Below are positions 1-6,686 of a stretch of 64,000 nucleotides of DNA, in pieces; the first letter of the stretch is position 1, and each line of letters starts with the position of its first letter. Below the pieces are notes generated by a model. That model was not told where the DNA came from. It worked only from the letters and a program-made list of their open reading frames with translations, and ran no database searches. Source of the stretch: Falsibacillus albus (GTDB taxonomy: Bacteria; Bacillota; Bacilli; Bacillales; DSM-25281); assembly GCF_003668575.1 (NCBI RefSeq), contig NZ_RCVZ01000002.1, forward strand, positions 310,001-374,000, in the 5' to 3' direction. The position numbers and the translations under genes were made by a program.

Positions 1-217
1 TCAATGTCTTTCGTACACCGACAACAAGCGTTGATTTTGCTACACGATATTTTTGGAAATGATTCTCTCCTGGTAAATTTCTGACTTGGTTATGCGAAGT
101 CGTAAATCGAATTTCCACATCCTCTTTTTCGAATTTTTCCTTCAATAATTTCCCAAGCGGATAATTCAAAGCATCCGGTTCAAAGTAAACCAATTGAGGC
201 ATGAAGGGCTTCACCAT
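1..217 (-). CDS. splB: Spore photoproduct lyase, N-terminal part (runs off left edge)
   Basis: Only the first 72 codons are in the window. The radical-SAM enzyme SplB repairs the UV lesion 5-thyminyl-5,6-dihydrothymine (spore photoproduct) during germination. The visible residues, including PQLVYFEP near the start, TTSHNQVRN and the final VVGVRKTL, match the N-terminus of B. subtilis SplB as I recall it; the CxxxCxxC iron-sulfur motif lies beyond the edge. The start ATG at 217 is preceded by AGGGAGG at good spacing; the ATG at 221 is in another frame and gives no product. It lies 16 bases downstream of splA in the same direction, as expected for the splAB operon. Confidence 0.93.
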   Translation of the reverse strand, partial: MVKPFMPQLVYFEPDALNYPLGKLLKEKFEKEDVEIRFTTSHNQVRNLPGENHFQKYRVAKSTLVVGVRKTL

Positions 218-233
218 TCATTCCAACCTCCCT

Positions 234-479
234 TTACATGTCTCCAAAATAATATTGATATGCTTCCTCTGCCTCAGCCTCTGTGGCATAAACAGCTACT
301 TCATCTGTCAACGGATAGTAATTATCATACAAGAATATGGAGAGTCCCCCGTCATTCTCAGGATCTTGCACAATCGCAGCGGACTGTATATTGGCCACGT
401 TTTGTGTATGCGGATTTCGGTAAAGGACATACACAATGTCCCCAGCTTTATAGGTTGAGCCATAGTCGTATATATTCAC
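234..479 (-). CDS. splA: Transcriptional regulator SplA
   Basis: An 81-residue protein matching SplA, the small negative regulator of the splAB operon, known to be expressed in the forespore under sigma-G in B. subtilis. The recognisable stretch is YRNPHTQNVANIQSAA followed by YYPLTDE and AYQYYFG at the end. Translation begins at GTG 479, with AAAGGGGAT about nine bases upstream; the nearby ATG runs straight into a TAG stop. I looked for a sigma-G promoter upstream and found a CATAATA element near 545-551 on the minus strand but no convincing -35, so I do not call one. Confidence 0.9.
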   Translation of the reverse strand: MNIYDYGSTYKAGDIVYVLYRNPHTQNVANIQSAAIVQDPENDGGLSIFLYDNYYPLTDEVAVYATEAEAEEAYQYYFGDM

Positions 480-605
480 TACATAGATCCCCTTTCAATT
501 CCTTATTGTCTTCATTATTCCTCAGCACCAAGGAATCATGAATATTATGAGGAGGTAAAAAAAGGGATTGGAGCAGAATGTTTTTTTATTTCATTCGCTT
601 TCCTG

Positions 606-624
606 TATAATGAAAACGATTAAA
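606..624 (+). promoter_or_regulatory. TATAAT -10 element overlapping a CcpA (cre)-like site
   Basis: TATAAT at 606-611 is followed directly by TGAAAACGATTAAA (611-624), which fits the cre consensus TGWAANCGNTNWCA at all but one position (A for C at position 13). No good -35 hexamer was found upstream. The site lies 24 bases before the aldo/keto reductase start, so CcpA could repress this gene. This is inferred from sequence only. Confidence 0.4.
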
Positions 625-647
625 TTCGAAGGGGAGGCACTTACATA

Positions 648-1550
648 ATGGAAAGAATTAAATTGGCAGAGGAATTGTCTTTTTCAAGAATCATACACGG
701 CTTATGGAGGTTAAACGAGTGGAACTACTCTTCACAAGAGACGCTCTCCTTGATCAATCATGCACTGGATGCCGGTATAACTACTTTTGACCATGCCGAT
801 ATTTACGGCAGCTATACTTGTGAGGAACTGTTCGGTCAGGCTCTTGCATTGAACCCGAGCCTCCGCGAAAAAATGGAACTTGTCACAAAGTGTGGAATCG
901 TGCTGGAATCTCCAAACCGTCCACAGCATCGATCACACCATTACAATACAAGCAAAGAGCACATCATCAAATCTGCAGAACAATCCTTGAAAAACCTGCA
1001 AACAGATTATATTGATGTATTACTCATACACCGCCCAGACCCGTTAATGGATCCGGAGCAGGTAGCCGAGGCATTTGCCGCATTGAAAAAAGATGGAAAA
1101 GTCCGCTATTTCGGTGTTTCCAATTTTAAAGAACACCAGTATCAACTTCTTAAATCTTACCTGGATGTTCCATTGGTTACGAATCAGCTGGAATTATCTG
1201 CGTATGAATTGGAAAATTTCGATGATGGCACCCTGAACTTATGTATGAAGGAAAGAATTGCCCCGATGGCCTGGTCGCCGCTTGCAGGTGGAAAAATATT
1301 TACTTCTGATGAAGAAAAAGCCGTACGTCTGCGCACTGCCTTACAAAAGGTAGGAAAAGAAATCGGAGCGGGAAGCATCGATCAAGTCATGTATACCTGG
1401 CTGCTGCATCACCCAGCGAAAATCATGCCAATTGTTGGATCAGGCAAAACGAACCGAATGGATTCAGCTGTCCAATCCTTGAAATTATCGATGAATGTCG
1501 ACCAATGGTTCGAAATCCTCCAATCCTCAATGGGCCACGATATACCATAG
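648..1550 (+). CDS. Aldo/keto reductase family oxidoreductase (YdhF-like)
   Basis: A 300-residue NADPH-dependent TIM-barrel oxidoreductase. The AKR catalytic tetrad is visible as Asp48, Tyr53 (TFDHADIYG), Lys81 (VTKCG) and His128 (LLIHRPD). The region GVSNF and the C-terminal PIVGSGKTNR cofactor-binding segment are also typical. The overall pattern resembles E. coli YdhF and related Bacillus proteins; the substrate is unknown. The start ATG is preceded by GGGGAGG. The gene is monocistronic, divergent from splA, and has a possible cre site at its promoter. Confidence 0.88.
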   Translation: MERIKLAEELSFSRIIHGLWRLNEWNYSSQETLSLINHALDAGITTFDHADIYGSYTCEELFGQALALNPSLREKMELVTKCGIVLESPNRPQHRSHHYNTSKEHIIKSAEQSLKNLQTDYIDVLLIHRPDPLMDPEQVAEAFAALKKDGKVRYFGVSNFKEHQYQLLKSYLDVPLVTNQLELSAYELENFDDGTLNLCMKERIAPMAWSPLAGGKIFTSDEEKAVRLRTALQKVGKEIGAGSIDQVMYTWLLHHPAKIMPIVGSGKTNRMDSAVQSLKLSMNVDQWFEILQSSMGHDIP

Positions 1551-1766
1551 AAAAGCGGAGCCGGCTCCTTCAGAGGCGTAGAGTCTTTTTTACATTTGGT
1601 TCTTTTCTCGTACTTTGTTGCTTCAGTTAATAAAGTAGGATTGTTTAAGCAAAGTTTCAACTTCAAATGAGCTGAAAGGTTAAATTCAATGAGATAACAG
1701 CTATTCTTCGTTAAAATCGGCAATAGGATTTTAACAACAATCTTTACGAAAACAGCAATACAGTAT

Positions 1767-1797
1767 GAAACACCCTAGCATAATGTTAGGGTGTTTC
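1767..1797. terminator. Hairpin between the aldo/keto reductase and YjcZ genes
   Basis: Perfect 11-bp arms GAAACACCCTA and TAGGGTGTTTC with a nine-base loop lie between two convergent genes. The plus-strand tail is TGTTTAAAAAA, so the U-tract is weak. It probably terminates one or both genes. A second hairpin, with arms GTTAAAATC/GATTTTAAC at 1710-1735, lies just before it. Confidence 0.5.
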
Positions 1798-1815
1798 TGT
1801 TTAAAAAAGCTTATC

Positions 1816-1941
1816 TTACAAAAATGAAGCACCGACAATGATCAACAAGATAAATAGAACAACGATCAATACGAAAGTTGAACCACCGTAACCATAGCCG
1901 TAGCCGCCGCCATAGCCACATCCACCGTAACCCCAGCACAT
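1816..1941 (-). CDS. YjcZ family sporulation micropeptide
   Basis: A 41-residue protein. It starts MCWGYGG, continues as a Gly/Tyr-rich head (residues 2-22), and ends in one hydrophobic membrane segment (about residues 23-41, [15 protein letters not shown]). This is the signature layout of the YjcZ/SscA-type small spore proteins that occur in many Bacillus genomes and are made in the mother cell or spore coat. An AGGAGGTGAAAGGAT ribosome-binding site precedes the ATG. The role of most family members is unknown; B. subtilis SscA is reported to influence coat assembly. Confidence 0.88.
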   Translation of the reverse strand: MCWGYGGCGYGGGYGYGYGGSTFVLIVVLFILLIIVGASFL

Positions 1942-2060
1942 ATCCTTTCACCTCCTGGGAAGTTGTTAAGGATAATCCTTACACTGCTACAATATTCAAC
2001 TTTCAGCAAATAGGTATGGACTTCAACCCACGTTTTTGATTAATTGTTCGTTTGCCTGTA

Positions 2061-2966
2061 TTATTCTGTGGTAGATAACAGATATTTAATTACCTTGATG
2101 TATGATTCCGCTGTGCTTTCATAATACAGCTGGAGTGAAAAATAAATAACATAACAACACGCAATGAACAGCATGACATCCGGCAATAGCTCTTTCTCCA
2201 AAACAGATAAGGGCACCAAGCTTTCATAGTTGCATAAAAAGTTGTGAAAAGCCTCGTCAAAATGATCGTCATGGGAATGGTCCAGGATTCTCCTCTTTAA
2301 CACCGCAACCATGAAATAAGCGATATCGTACACCTTGCATCCGATCTGACACATATCAAAATCAATAAACCCTTTAAACCTGCCCTTGTTGAATATCATA
2401 TTATTCGGATGGAGGTCACGATGTATCAACTGTTTTGGCAGTTTCCCTTCCATCGCATCCAATCGCATCATGCGATTAAAAAGTTTACTTTTCTCTTGAT
2501 TACACAATGAAAAACGATGTATCCAAGTCAATACCTCATATATTTGATCCCCTAATTCCATTTCATTATAATTTATACATTCTGTATAGTTTTCCGCTAA
2601 ATAATGAAATTCAGAAATGAGCCTCCCAGATTGATTAATATACTCCATTGCCCCTTCTTCGATGAAAGAATAAGGCTTTCCTGCTGTATATGGATAAATG
2701 CAGTATACTCCTCCTTCATACCGGAAAACTTGTTTTCCATATTTATTATATATCGGAACTTGGACACTCAGTCCCTCCTGATACAGATAGGAGAGGAATC
2801 CCCCTTCAAGCTCTGCATGGTGAAAGCATCCTTTTTCCTTTAGGAGATAATGTGATCCCCGATCGGTTGTAAAGAAGCTAACATGATCTTTGTATCGGAT
2901 TAAATGGACAACAGAACCGATATCCCAGCATGAACCAAGCCAATCCAGATTATGGACTTTATTCAT
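2061..2966 (-). CDS. Phosphotransferase (APH/CotS-like kinase fold)
   Basis: A 301-residue protein with the aminoglycoside-phosphotransferase kinase fold. The catalytic loop HRDLHPNN is at residues 182-189 and the metal-binding IDFD at 201-204. Proteins of this type in spore formers include CotS and YsxE/YutH-like coat-associated kinases, but the true substrate is not predictable. The start overlaps the stop of the upstream membrane-protein gene by four bases (ATGA), which suggests translational coupling. It is the last gene of a three-gene set with two small membrane proteins. Confidence 0.75.
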   Translation of the reverse strand: MNKVHNLDWLGSCWDIGSVVHLIRYKDHVSFFTTDRGSHYLLKEKGCFHHAELEGGFLSYLYQEGLSVQVPIYNKYGKQVFRYEGGVYCIYPYTAGKPYSFIEEGAMEYINQSGRLISEFHYLAENYTECINYNEMELGDQIYEVLTWIHRFSLCNQEKSKLFNRMMRLDAMEGKLPKQLIHRDLHPNNMIFNKGRFKGFIDFDMCQIGCKVYDIAYFMVAVLKRRILDHSHDDHFDEAFHNFLCNYESLVPLSVLEKELLPDVMLFIACCYVIYFSLQLYYESTAESYIKVIKYLLSTTE

Positions 2967-3469
2967 ATTTGCCCTTTTTGCATATTATTTTCTTTTTGGA
3001 TTCTATTGAATAGTAAAAACACTGTAAATTGCATCAATGGATACACAGCGAAAGAATAATATATCTCATATCCTTGGCGGTAATGATAAACCCCTAACTG
3101 ATGAGCGATGAATTCCATTACCATGGATATGATGGACCAAATAAAAATGTAAAGGGGGATATGTTTATCGGTTATCTTCAACGCATCCCAAATATACACA
3201 AAATAGTATGAAAATGGTCCGTACATGAAATAGGAGATAAAATCCATTAATTGAAATTCAGAAGTATCATTTACATCATAAAAATTCCATGGCGGGACAC
3301 TGATGGTATGATCATAAAAATTACCGATAAACATCCCTAAAATGACATATAGTGCTTTATCCTGTTTGCTGAATCTCCGAGGCAAAATGAAGAGAAAAGC
3401 ATATGCGGCAAAGAAAACACCGCATGTAAACCATTCGTTGGCATTAAATGAATGATCATACACTTTCAT
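2963..3469 (-). CDS. CBO0543-like multi-pass membrane protein
   Basis: A 168-residue protein with about four or five hydrophobic segments (for example TCGVFFAAYAFLFILP near the N-terminus and YPLMQFTVFLLF near the C-terminus). It carries aromatic-rich conserved-looking blocks (GNFYDHTISVPPWNFYDV, HQLGVYHYRQGYE). It resembles the uncharacterised CBO0543 family found mostly in Bacillaceae and Clostridia. Its 3' end overlaps the kinase start, and its 5' end overlaps the preceding membrane-protein gene by 14 bases. Function unknown. Confidence 0.65.
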   Translation of the reverse strand: MKVYDHSFNANEWFTCGVFFAAYAFLFILPRRFSKQDKALYVILGMFIGNFYDHTISVPPWNFYDVNDTSEFQLMDFISYFMYGPFSYYFVYIWDALKITDKHIPLYIFIWSIISMVMEFIAHQLGVYHYRQGYEIYYSFAVYPLMQFTVFLLFNRIQKENNMQKGQI

Positions 3470-3929
3470 GATGCTTTATCCTTTCAAGTGCTTTAAACCC
3501 TTTTAGCAAGAAATTCATGACAGCTAAAAATAGAATGTAGAAAAGCAGCGTCATTAGCAGGTTCCATTTTAAATAATGATAAACTGAGAAGCTTAGATTG
3601 ATGGATTCCATTCCAATAATGGCGATAAAATAAAATACCACTGCTAATCCCTTTCCGCTCTTCCCCGCCTTGCTGATGATTGCCAAAACCGCAGTAAACA
3701 TTAAAGGCATGCATAAATTTCTGAATAATAAAAAGCCGATAAACTTTTCATAGTGATCGCTTACAGCGATCCACTTTAAATTTAATGACATGACCGTATA
3801 CGAATTCATTAAAAGGATGGACGACACTAAAAAAACAAAAATAAACTCTTTAAACGGCAGCTTATACTTACTGTAAACACATACAAACAGCAGGAGAAAA
3901 AATAAAATGATTTGAATGGCAATGATCAT
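3456..3929 (-). CDS. Multi-pass membrane protein, CBO0543-like
   Basis: A 157-residue integral membrane protein with about five hydrophobic segments. It shares a hydrophobicity pattern and SVYHYLKW-type motifs with its downstream neighbour, so the pair may be paralogues. ATG 3929 is chosen over TTG 3935 because GAGG lies eight bases ahead of it. It is the first gene of the overlapping three-gene set ending with the kinase. Function unknown. Confidence 0.6.
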   Translation of the reverse strand: MIIAIQIILFFLLLFVCVYSKYKLPFKEFIFVFLVSSILLMNSYTVMSLNLKWIAVSDHYEKFIGFLLFRNLCMPLMFTAVLAIISKAGKSGKGLAVVFYFIAIIGMESINLSFSVYHYLKWNLLMTLLFYILFLAVMNFLLKGFKALERIKHHESV

Positions 3930-3952
3930 CCACAAAACCTCTTTTGAATTTT

Positions 3953-3980
3953 TTGTAAATTCAGATTTTTATGTTATAAT
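3953..3980 (+). promoter_or_regulatory. Sigma-A promoter with extended -10
   Basis: TTGTAA (3953-3958), a 16-bp spacer, and TATAAT (3975-3980) preceded by TGT, which makes an extended -10. It points at the 47-residue ORF that starts at 4017. Confidence 0.7.
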
Positions 3981-3983
3981 TTA

Positions 3984-3997
3984 TGAAAGCGATTTCA
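3984..3997 (+). promoter_or_regulatory. CcpA cre site
   Basis: TGAAAGCGATTTCA matches the cre consensus TGWAANCGNTNWCA at every defined position and is nearly palindromic. It lies four bases after the -10 box, across the expected transcription start, the classic position for CcpA repression of the small membrane-protein gene that follows. Confidence 0.75.
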
Positions 3998-4016
3998 AGA
4001 AGGGTGGTCCTTTGAA

Positions 4017-4160
4017 TTGTTTATCAATGAAACCAAGCTTAGAATGGCTGTATTGGAGCAGATGAACCAAGATTCTTTCAAAGAGCACAGGCAGGGGCAT
4101 TTTCTTTTAAATTACTCCATTGCAATCGCAGGCATCATTTTTTTGATTCTGTTTAACTAA
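4017..4160 (+). CDS. 47-residue membrane micropeptide under predicted CcpA control
   Basis: A small ORF starting with TTG and preceded by GGGTGGT at eight bases. The polar head (residues 1-28, FINETKLRMAVLEQMNQ and so on) is followed by one hydrophobic segment (about residues 29-46, LLNYSIAIAGIIFLILF). A good sigma-A promoter, a perfect cre site and a downstream terminator bracket it closely, which supports it being a real gene. I do not recognise the family. Confidence 0.65.
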   Translation: MFINETKLRMAVLEQMNQDSFKEHRQGHFLLNYSIAIAGIIFLILFN

Positions 4161-4208
4161 ATGAAGAATGTTTTCAAACCAATCGGATTCCACAATAAAT
4201 CAAGATTT

Positions 4209-4253
4209 GAAAGAGGCTGTCCCGTTAGACATGGATCAGCCTCTTTCTTTTAT
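4209..4253 (+). terminator. Intrinsic terminator after the 47-residue ORF
   Basis: Arms GAAAGAGGCTG and CAGCCTCTTTC with a 17-base loop, followed by a T-rich tail on the plus strand. It also abuts the 3' end of the convergent CBS-protein gene and may serve both. Confidence 0.8.
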
Positions 4254-4673
4254 TTATTGAAGGTCGTTATTTTTTGAAATTTGGCTCAATGCACCGCCTG
4301 CACTATTATTGGACTGATCTCTCACAGCTAAGTCACCAAGAGAGAGCATACCGACAATCTGTCCATTATCGACGACGGGAAGCCTGCGGATTTGATGCTG
4401 GGACATTAAAGCCGCCGCTTCTTCCAATGATGCATCAGATTGAACCGTTACGATGTTATTGGACATGATTTGGGATACAGAACTATGTGCATTTCCATCA
4501 GTAACTCCTCTGATGGCCAAATCGCGATCGGTTACCATCCCTACAACTTGTCCGTTTTGCACAACTGGGATCGCACCGATATTGGAAGAATGCATTTTGT
4601 TTGCTACATCTTGCAAAGAATCCTGATTTGAACATGATTGAACATTTGTTGACATTACATCGCGTACCTGCAT
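4254..4673 (-). CDS. yhcV: CBS-domain-pair protein (YhcV-like)
   Basis: A 139-residue protein made almost entirely of two CBS domains (about residues 8-57 and 73-121), with the repeated pattern IGAIPVV..GQVVGMVTDRDLA and IRRLPVVDNGQIVGMLSLGDLA. CBS pairs bind adenosine nucleotides and act as energy sensors. The C-terminal tail NSAGGALSQIS resembles B. subtilis YhcV as I recall it. TAAGGAGG precedes the ATG. Exact role unknown. Confidence 0.82.
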   Translation of the reverse strand: MQVRDVMSTNVQSCSNQDSLQDVANKMHSSNIGAIPVVQNGQVVGMVTDRDLAIRGVTDGNAHSSVSQIMSNNIVTVQSDASLEEAAALMSQHQIRRLPVVDNGQIVGMLSLGDLAVRDQSNNSAGGALSQISKNNDLQ

Positions 4674-4804
4674 GAGAATTCCTCCTTAAAAAAATCAACA
4701 TACAAGCATATTTTGCGAAGATTTCAGGAAATTATTCGTTTTGATCCTGGTGTATTTTATATGATCGATTTCCAAGGTATAATAGTGATGGAGGATGATG
4801 ATAA

Positions 4805-5131
4805 ATGAATAATAATGAAAACAACGATAAATCACAATATACAGAATTGGACGAAGAAACACTCTTCATCGTATCTCAGACATTCAAAGCTCTATCCGAT
4901 CCGACACGTCTGCGGATACTCTATCTATTGTTTCATGGGGAGCATTCAGTCAATGAAATTGCTGAAAAGTTATCGCTTCTTCAATCCACCGTGTCCCATC
5001 AGCTTCGATTCCTTAAAAACTTAAGGCTGGTCAAATTCCGGAGAGAAGGTACGACCTTCTATTATACACATGATGATGAACATGTTTTGGACCTATTAAA
5101 GCAGTCCATCGAACATGCCTTGCATCATTAA
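4805..5131 (+). CDS. czrA: Zn/Co-responsive ArsR-family repressor CzrA
   Basis: A 108-residue winged-helix repressor. The recognition helix region is about residues 47-70 ([19 protein letters not shown]). The alpha-5 metal site is intact: by alignment with CzrA, Asp91 and His93 pair with His104 and His107 of the other subunit (DEHV and EHALHH). It should repress czcD until Zn2+ or Co2+ binds. The stop codons of czrA and the convergent czcD overlap by four bases. A CzrA-like operator is present at the czcD promoter (6057-6076). Confidence 0.9.
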   Translation: MNNNENNDKSQYTELDEETLFIVSQTFKALSDPTRLRILYLLFHGEHSVNEIAEKLSLLQSTVSHQLRFLKNLRLVKFRREGTTFYYTHDDEHVLDLLKQSIEHALHH

Positions 5132-6039
5132 TTGCATGTTTCAGGATGCAAAACACAATCTCCTTTGCTTTTTTCGATTTGGATGGTGCTGTGCTTGATG
5201 CCAAATTGGCTATATAAAAGGTTTTGTGCATGTTTCAGTACTTCTTCATGCACCCCTTCTTCTTCCATGACCAGATGACAGCTGAAGCTTTGGAATCCAG
5301 AGGTAATGCTCCACACATGCAAATCATGGATATCCTCTACCTTGTCCATTGCTAGCAGGGCTTTTCTCACTTCAGCGACATCTATCGAAGAAGGTGCTCC
5401 TTCCATCAATATATGAAGGGATTCTTTTAAAACGCGATAGCCGCTTACAAGCACCAGAATGGCCACAATGACACTCGCAATCGGATCCGCAATGCCCCAG
5501 TTCAAAAAATAAATCAGTATGGCTGCCACTATAGCCCCCACTGAGCCCATCAAATCTCCAAGGACGTGCAGAAATGCACTTTTTACATTTAAATTTTCCT
5601 CTTTTTCACCTTTCATCAATATCCATGCAACAATGATATTGATGATCAGCCCAATTATTGCAATCAACAGCATACCTTTGCTCTGTACTTCCGGTGGATT
5701 AAAGAACCGATGAATGGCTTCATAAATGATCATTAAGGAGATCATTGCCAATGCAGCACCATTGATGAGCGCCGCAATGATTTCAAATCGCTTGTATCCA
5801 TACGTTTTCGAATCCGTGCTTTGGCGTTCTCCCAACTTCATCGCAAAAAAACTAAGCCCTAGTGATGCAGAATCCGATAACATATGCCCTGCATCCGAAA
5901 GCAACGCCAAGCTATTTGTCACCCATCCGCCGATGGCTTCTATGATCATGAATGATGTAATCAACAGGAATGAAATAAAAAGTACTTTTTTATTGTTGGT
6001 ATGATGATGTCCATGAGAATGATTGTGATTATGTCCCAA
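5128..6039 (-). CDS. czcD: Cation diffusion facilitator (Zn/Co/Cd efflux) CzcD
   Basis: A 303-residue CDF antiporter that exports Zn2+, Co2+ or Cd2+. The N-terminus is His-rich ([12 protein letters not shown]). The two intramembrane HxxxD sites are visible in [13 protein letters not shown] and [14 protein letters not shown], and the cytoplasmic C-terminal domain keeps [12 protein letters not shown] place the start at TTG 6039, because GGAGG lies eight bases before it and the protein then begins MGHNHNH like B. subtilis CzcD; the upstream GTG at 6054 lies inside that ribosome-binding site. Regulation is by CzrA. Confidence 0.9.
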   Translation of the reverse strand: MGHNHNHSHGHHHTNNKKVLFISFLLITSFMIIEAIGGWVTNSLALLSDAGHMLSDSASLGLSFFAMKLGERQSTDSKTYGYKRFEIIAALINGAALAMISLMIIYEAIHRFFNPPEVQSKGMLLIAIIGLIINIIVAWILMKGEKEENLNVKSAFLHVLGDLMGSVGAIVAAILIYFLNWGIADPIASVIVAILVLVSGYRVLKESLHILMEGAPSSIDVAEVRKALLAMDKVEDIHDLHVWSITSGFQSFSCHLVMEEEGVHEEVLKHAQNLLYSQFGIKHSTIQIEKSKGDCVLHPETCN

Positions 6040-6056
6040 AATAGACGCCTCCACTT

Positions 6057-6076
6057 ATATGATTATATGTTCATAT
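6057..6076 (-). promoter_or_regulatory. Candidate CzrA operator at the czcD promoter
   Basis: An imperfect 20-bp palindrome with ATATGA and TCATAT outer arms and a TATGTTCATAT right half (16 of 20 positions symmetric). This resembles ArsR/CzrA operators built on TGAACA-type half sites. On the minus strand it lies just downstream of a TTGAAG-17 bp-TATCAT promoter, covering the start region, and upstream of czcD. Confidence 0.65.
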
Positions 6077-6171
6077 ATATGATATAATACAGCAGCTTCC
6101 ACTTCAAGCGTTGCTGTTTTTTCATTTCCCTTCTCTCCATGTCCGGAAACCATAAGTCAACGGGCCATAGA

Positions 6172-6495
6172 TCATTTCTCTCCAGAAACTGCTTTCAATC
6201 CAATCATTCCTATTATTATCAAACCTAAGAAGATGAATCTTGCCAATGTTTTTGGTTCATCGAATAATATAATTCCCATAATGACAGCTCCAGCTGCTCC
6301 AATCCCTGTCCAAATCGCATAGGCCGTGCCAATCGGTAAAATTTTGACGGCTGCTGATAAAAAATATAAGCTTATGAGCATCCCGACAACAGTAACTATG
6401 CTTGGATAGACCTTTGAAAAACCGTTAGAGAGTTTTAATCCCATCGCCCAAACCACTTCAAATACACCTGCAATAATCAAATAAATCCATGCCAT
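6172..6495 (-). CDS. SMR-family guanidinium exporter (Gdx/SugE type)
   Basis: A 107-residue four-helix small multidrug resistance protein. The essential Glu13 (GVFEVVWA), the GLKLSNGF loop, and the GTAYAIWTGIGAAG segment define the SugE/Gdx branch, which exports guanidinium in exchange for protons. ATG 6495 follows AAGGAGGA. The guanidine-I riboswitch directly upstream fixes the substrate class and predicts induction by guanidine. The dimer is expected to be antiparallel and formed from this single gene. Confidence 0.9.
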   Translation of the reverse strand: MAWIYLIIAGVFEVVWAMGLKLSNGFSKVYPSIVTVVGMLISLYFLSAAVKILPIGTAYAIWTGIGAAGAVIMGIILFDEPKTLARFIFLGLIIIGMIGLKAVSGEK

Positions 6496-6537
6496 AATCG
6501 AATCCTCCTTAACATACATTATTTTGTGCAAAAATCG

Positions 6538-6578
6538 AAAAAAGCCTCGGAATATCCAAAGATATCTCCCAGGCTTTT
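6538..6578 (-). terminator. Riboswitch expression-platform terminator
   Basis: Minus-strand arms AAAAGCCTGGGAGATATC and GATATTCCGAGGCTTTT pair around a TTTG loop and run into a U-tract. The 5' arm overlaps the conserved 3' strand of the guanidine-I aptamer, so the two structures exclude each other. Confidence 0.85.
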
Positions 6579-6657
6579 GTCCTTCCGTGAACGCAGCAGC
6601 TGCGCGTTTCCTCTCGGACCTGCCCTGCCTTTGAATGGCAGCGGAACCCTAGGAAAC
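6563..6657 (-). ncRNA. Guanidine-I (ykkC) riboswitch aptamer
   Basis: The minus strand carries the conserved ykkC motifs in order: CTAGGGTTCCG (6652-6642), GGTCCGAGAGGAAACGC (6620-6604), then ACGGAAGGACAAAAGCC and TGGGAGATA (6587-6562). It precedes the Gdx exporter gene. The conserved AAAAGCCTGGGAGATATC segment is also the 5' arm of a terminator, so ligand binding should favour read-through. Confidence 0.92.
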
Positions 6658-6686
6658 TTTGTGAATGTATGATGATTTTGTTTGCA

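Noticed and set aside
194-541. Plus-strand ORF opposite splA
   Set aside because: It is the antisense shadow of splA, without a ribosome-binding site or a domain pattern.
541-551. Sigma-G promoter for splA
   Set aside because: A CATAATA-like -10 is present on the minus strand but no acceptable -35 lies 17-18 bases upstream.
1710-1735. Hairpin GTTAAAATC/GATTTTAAC
   Set aside because: No U-tract and no gene start close by; could be an operator but nothing supports a role.
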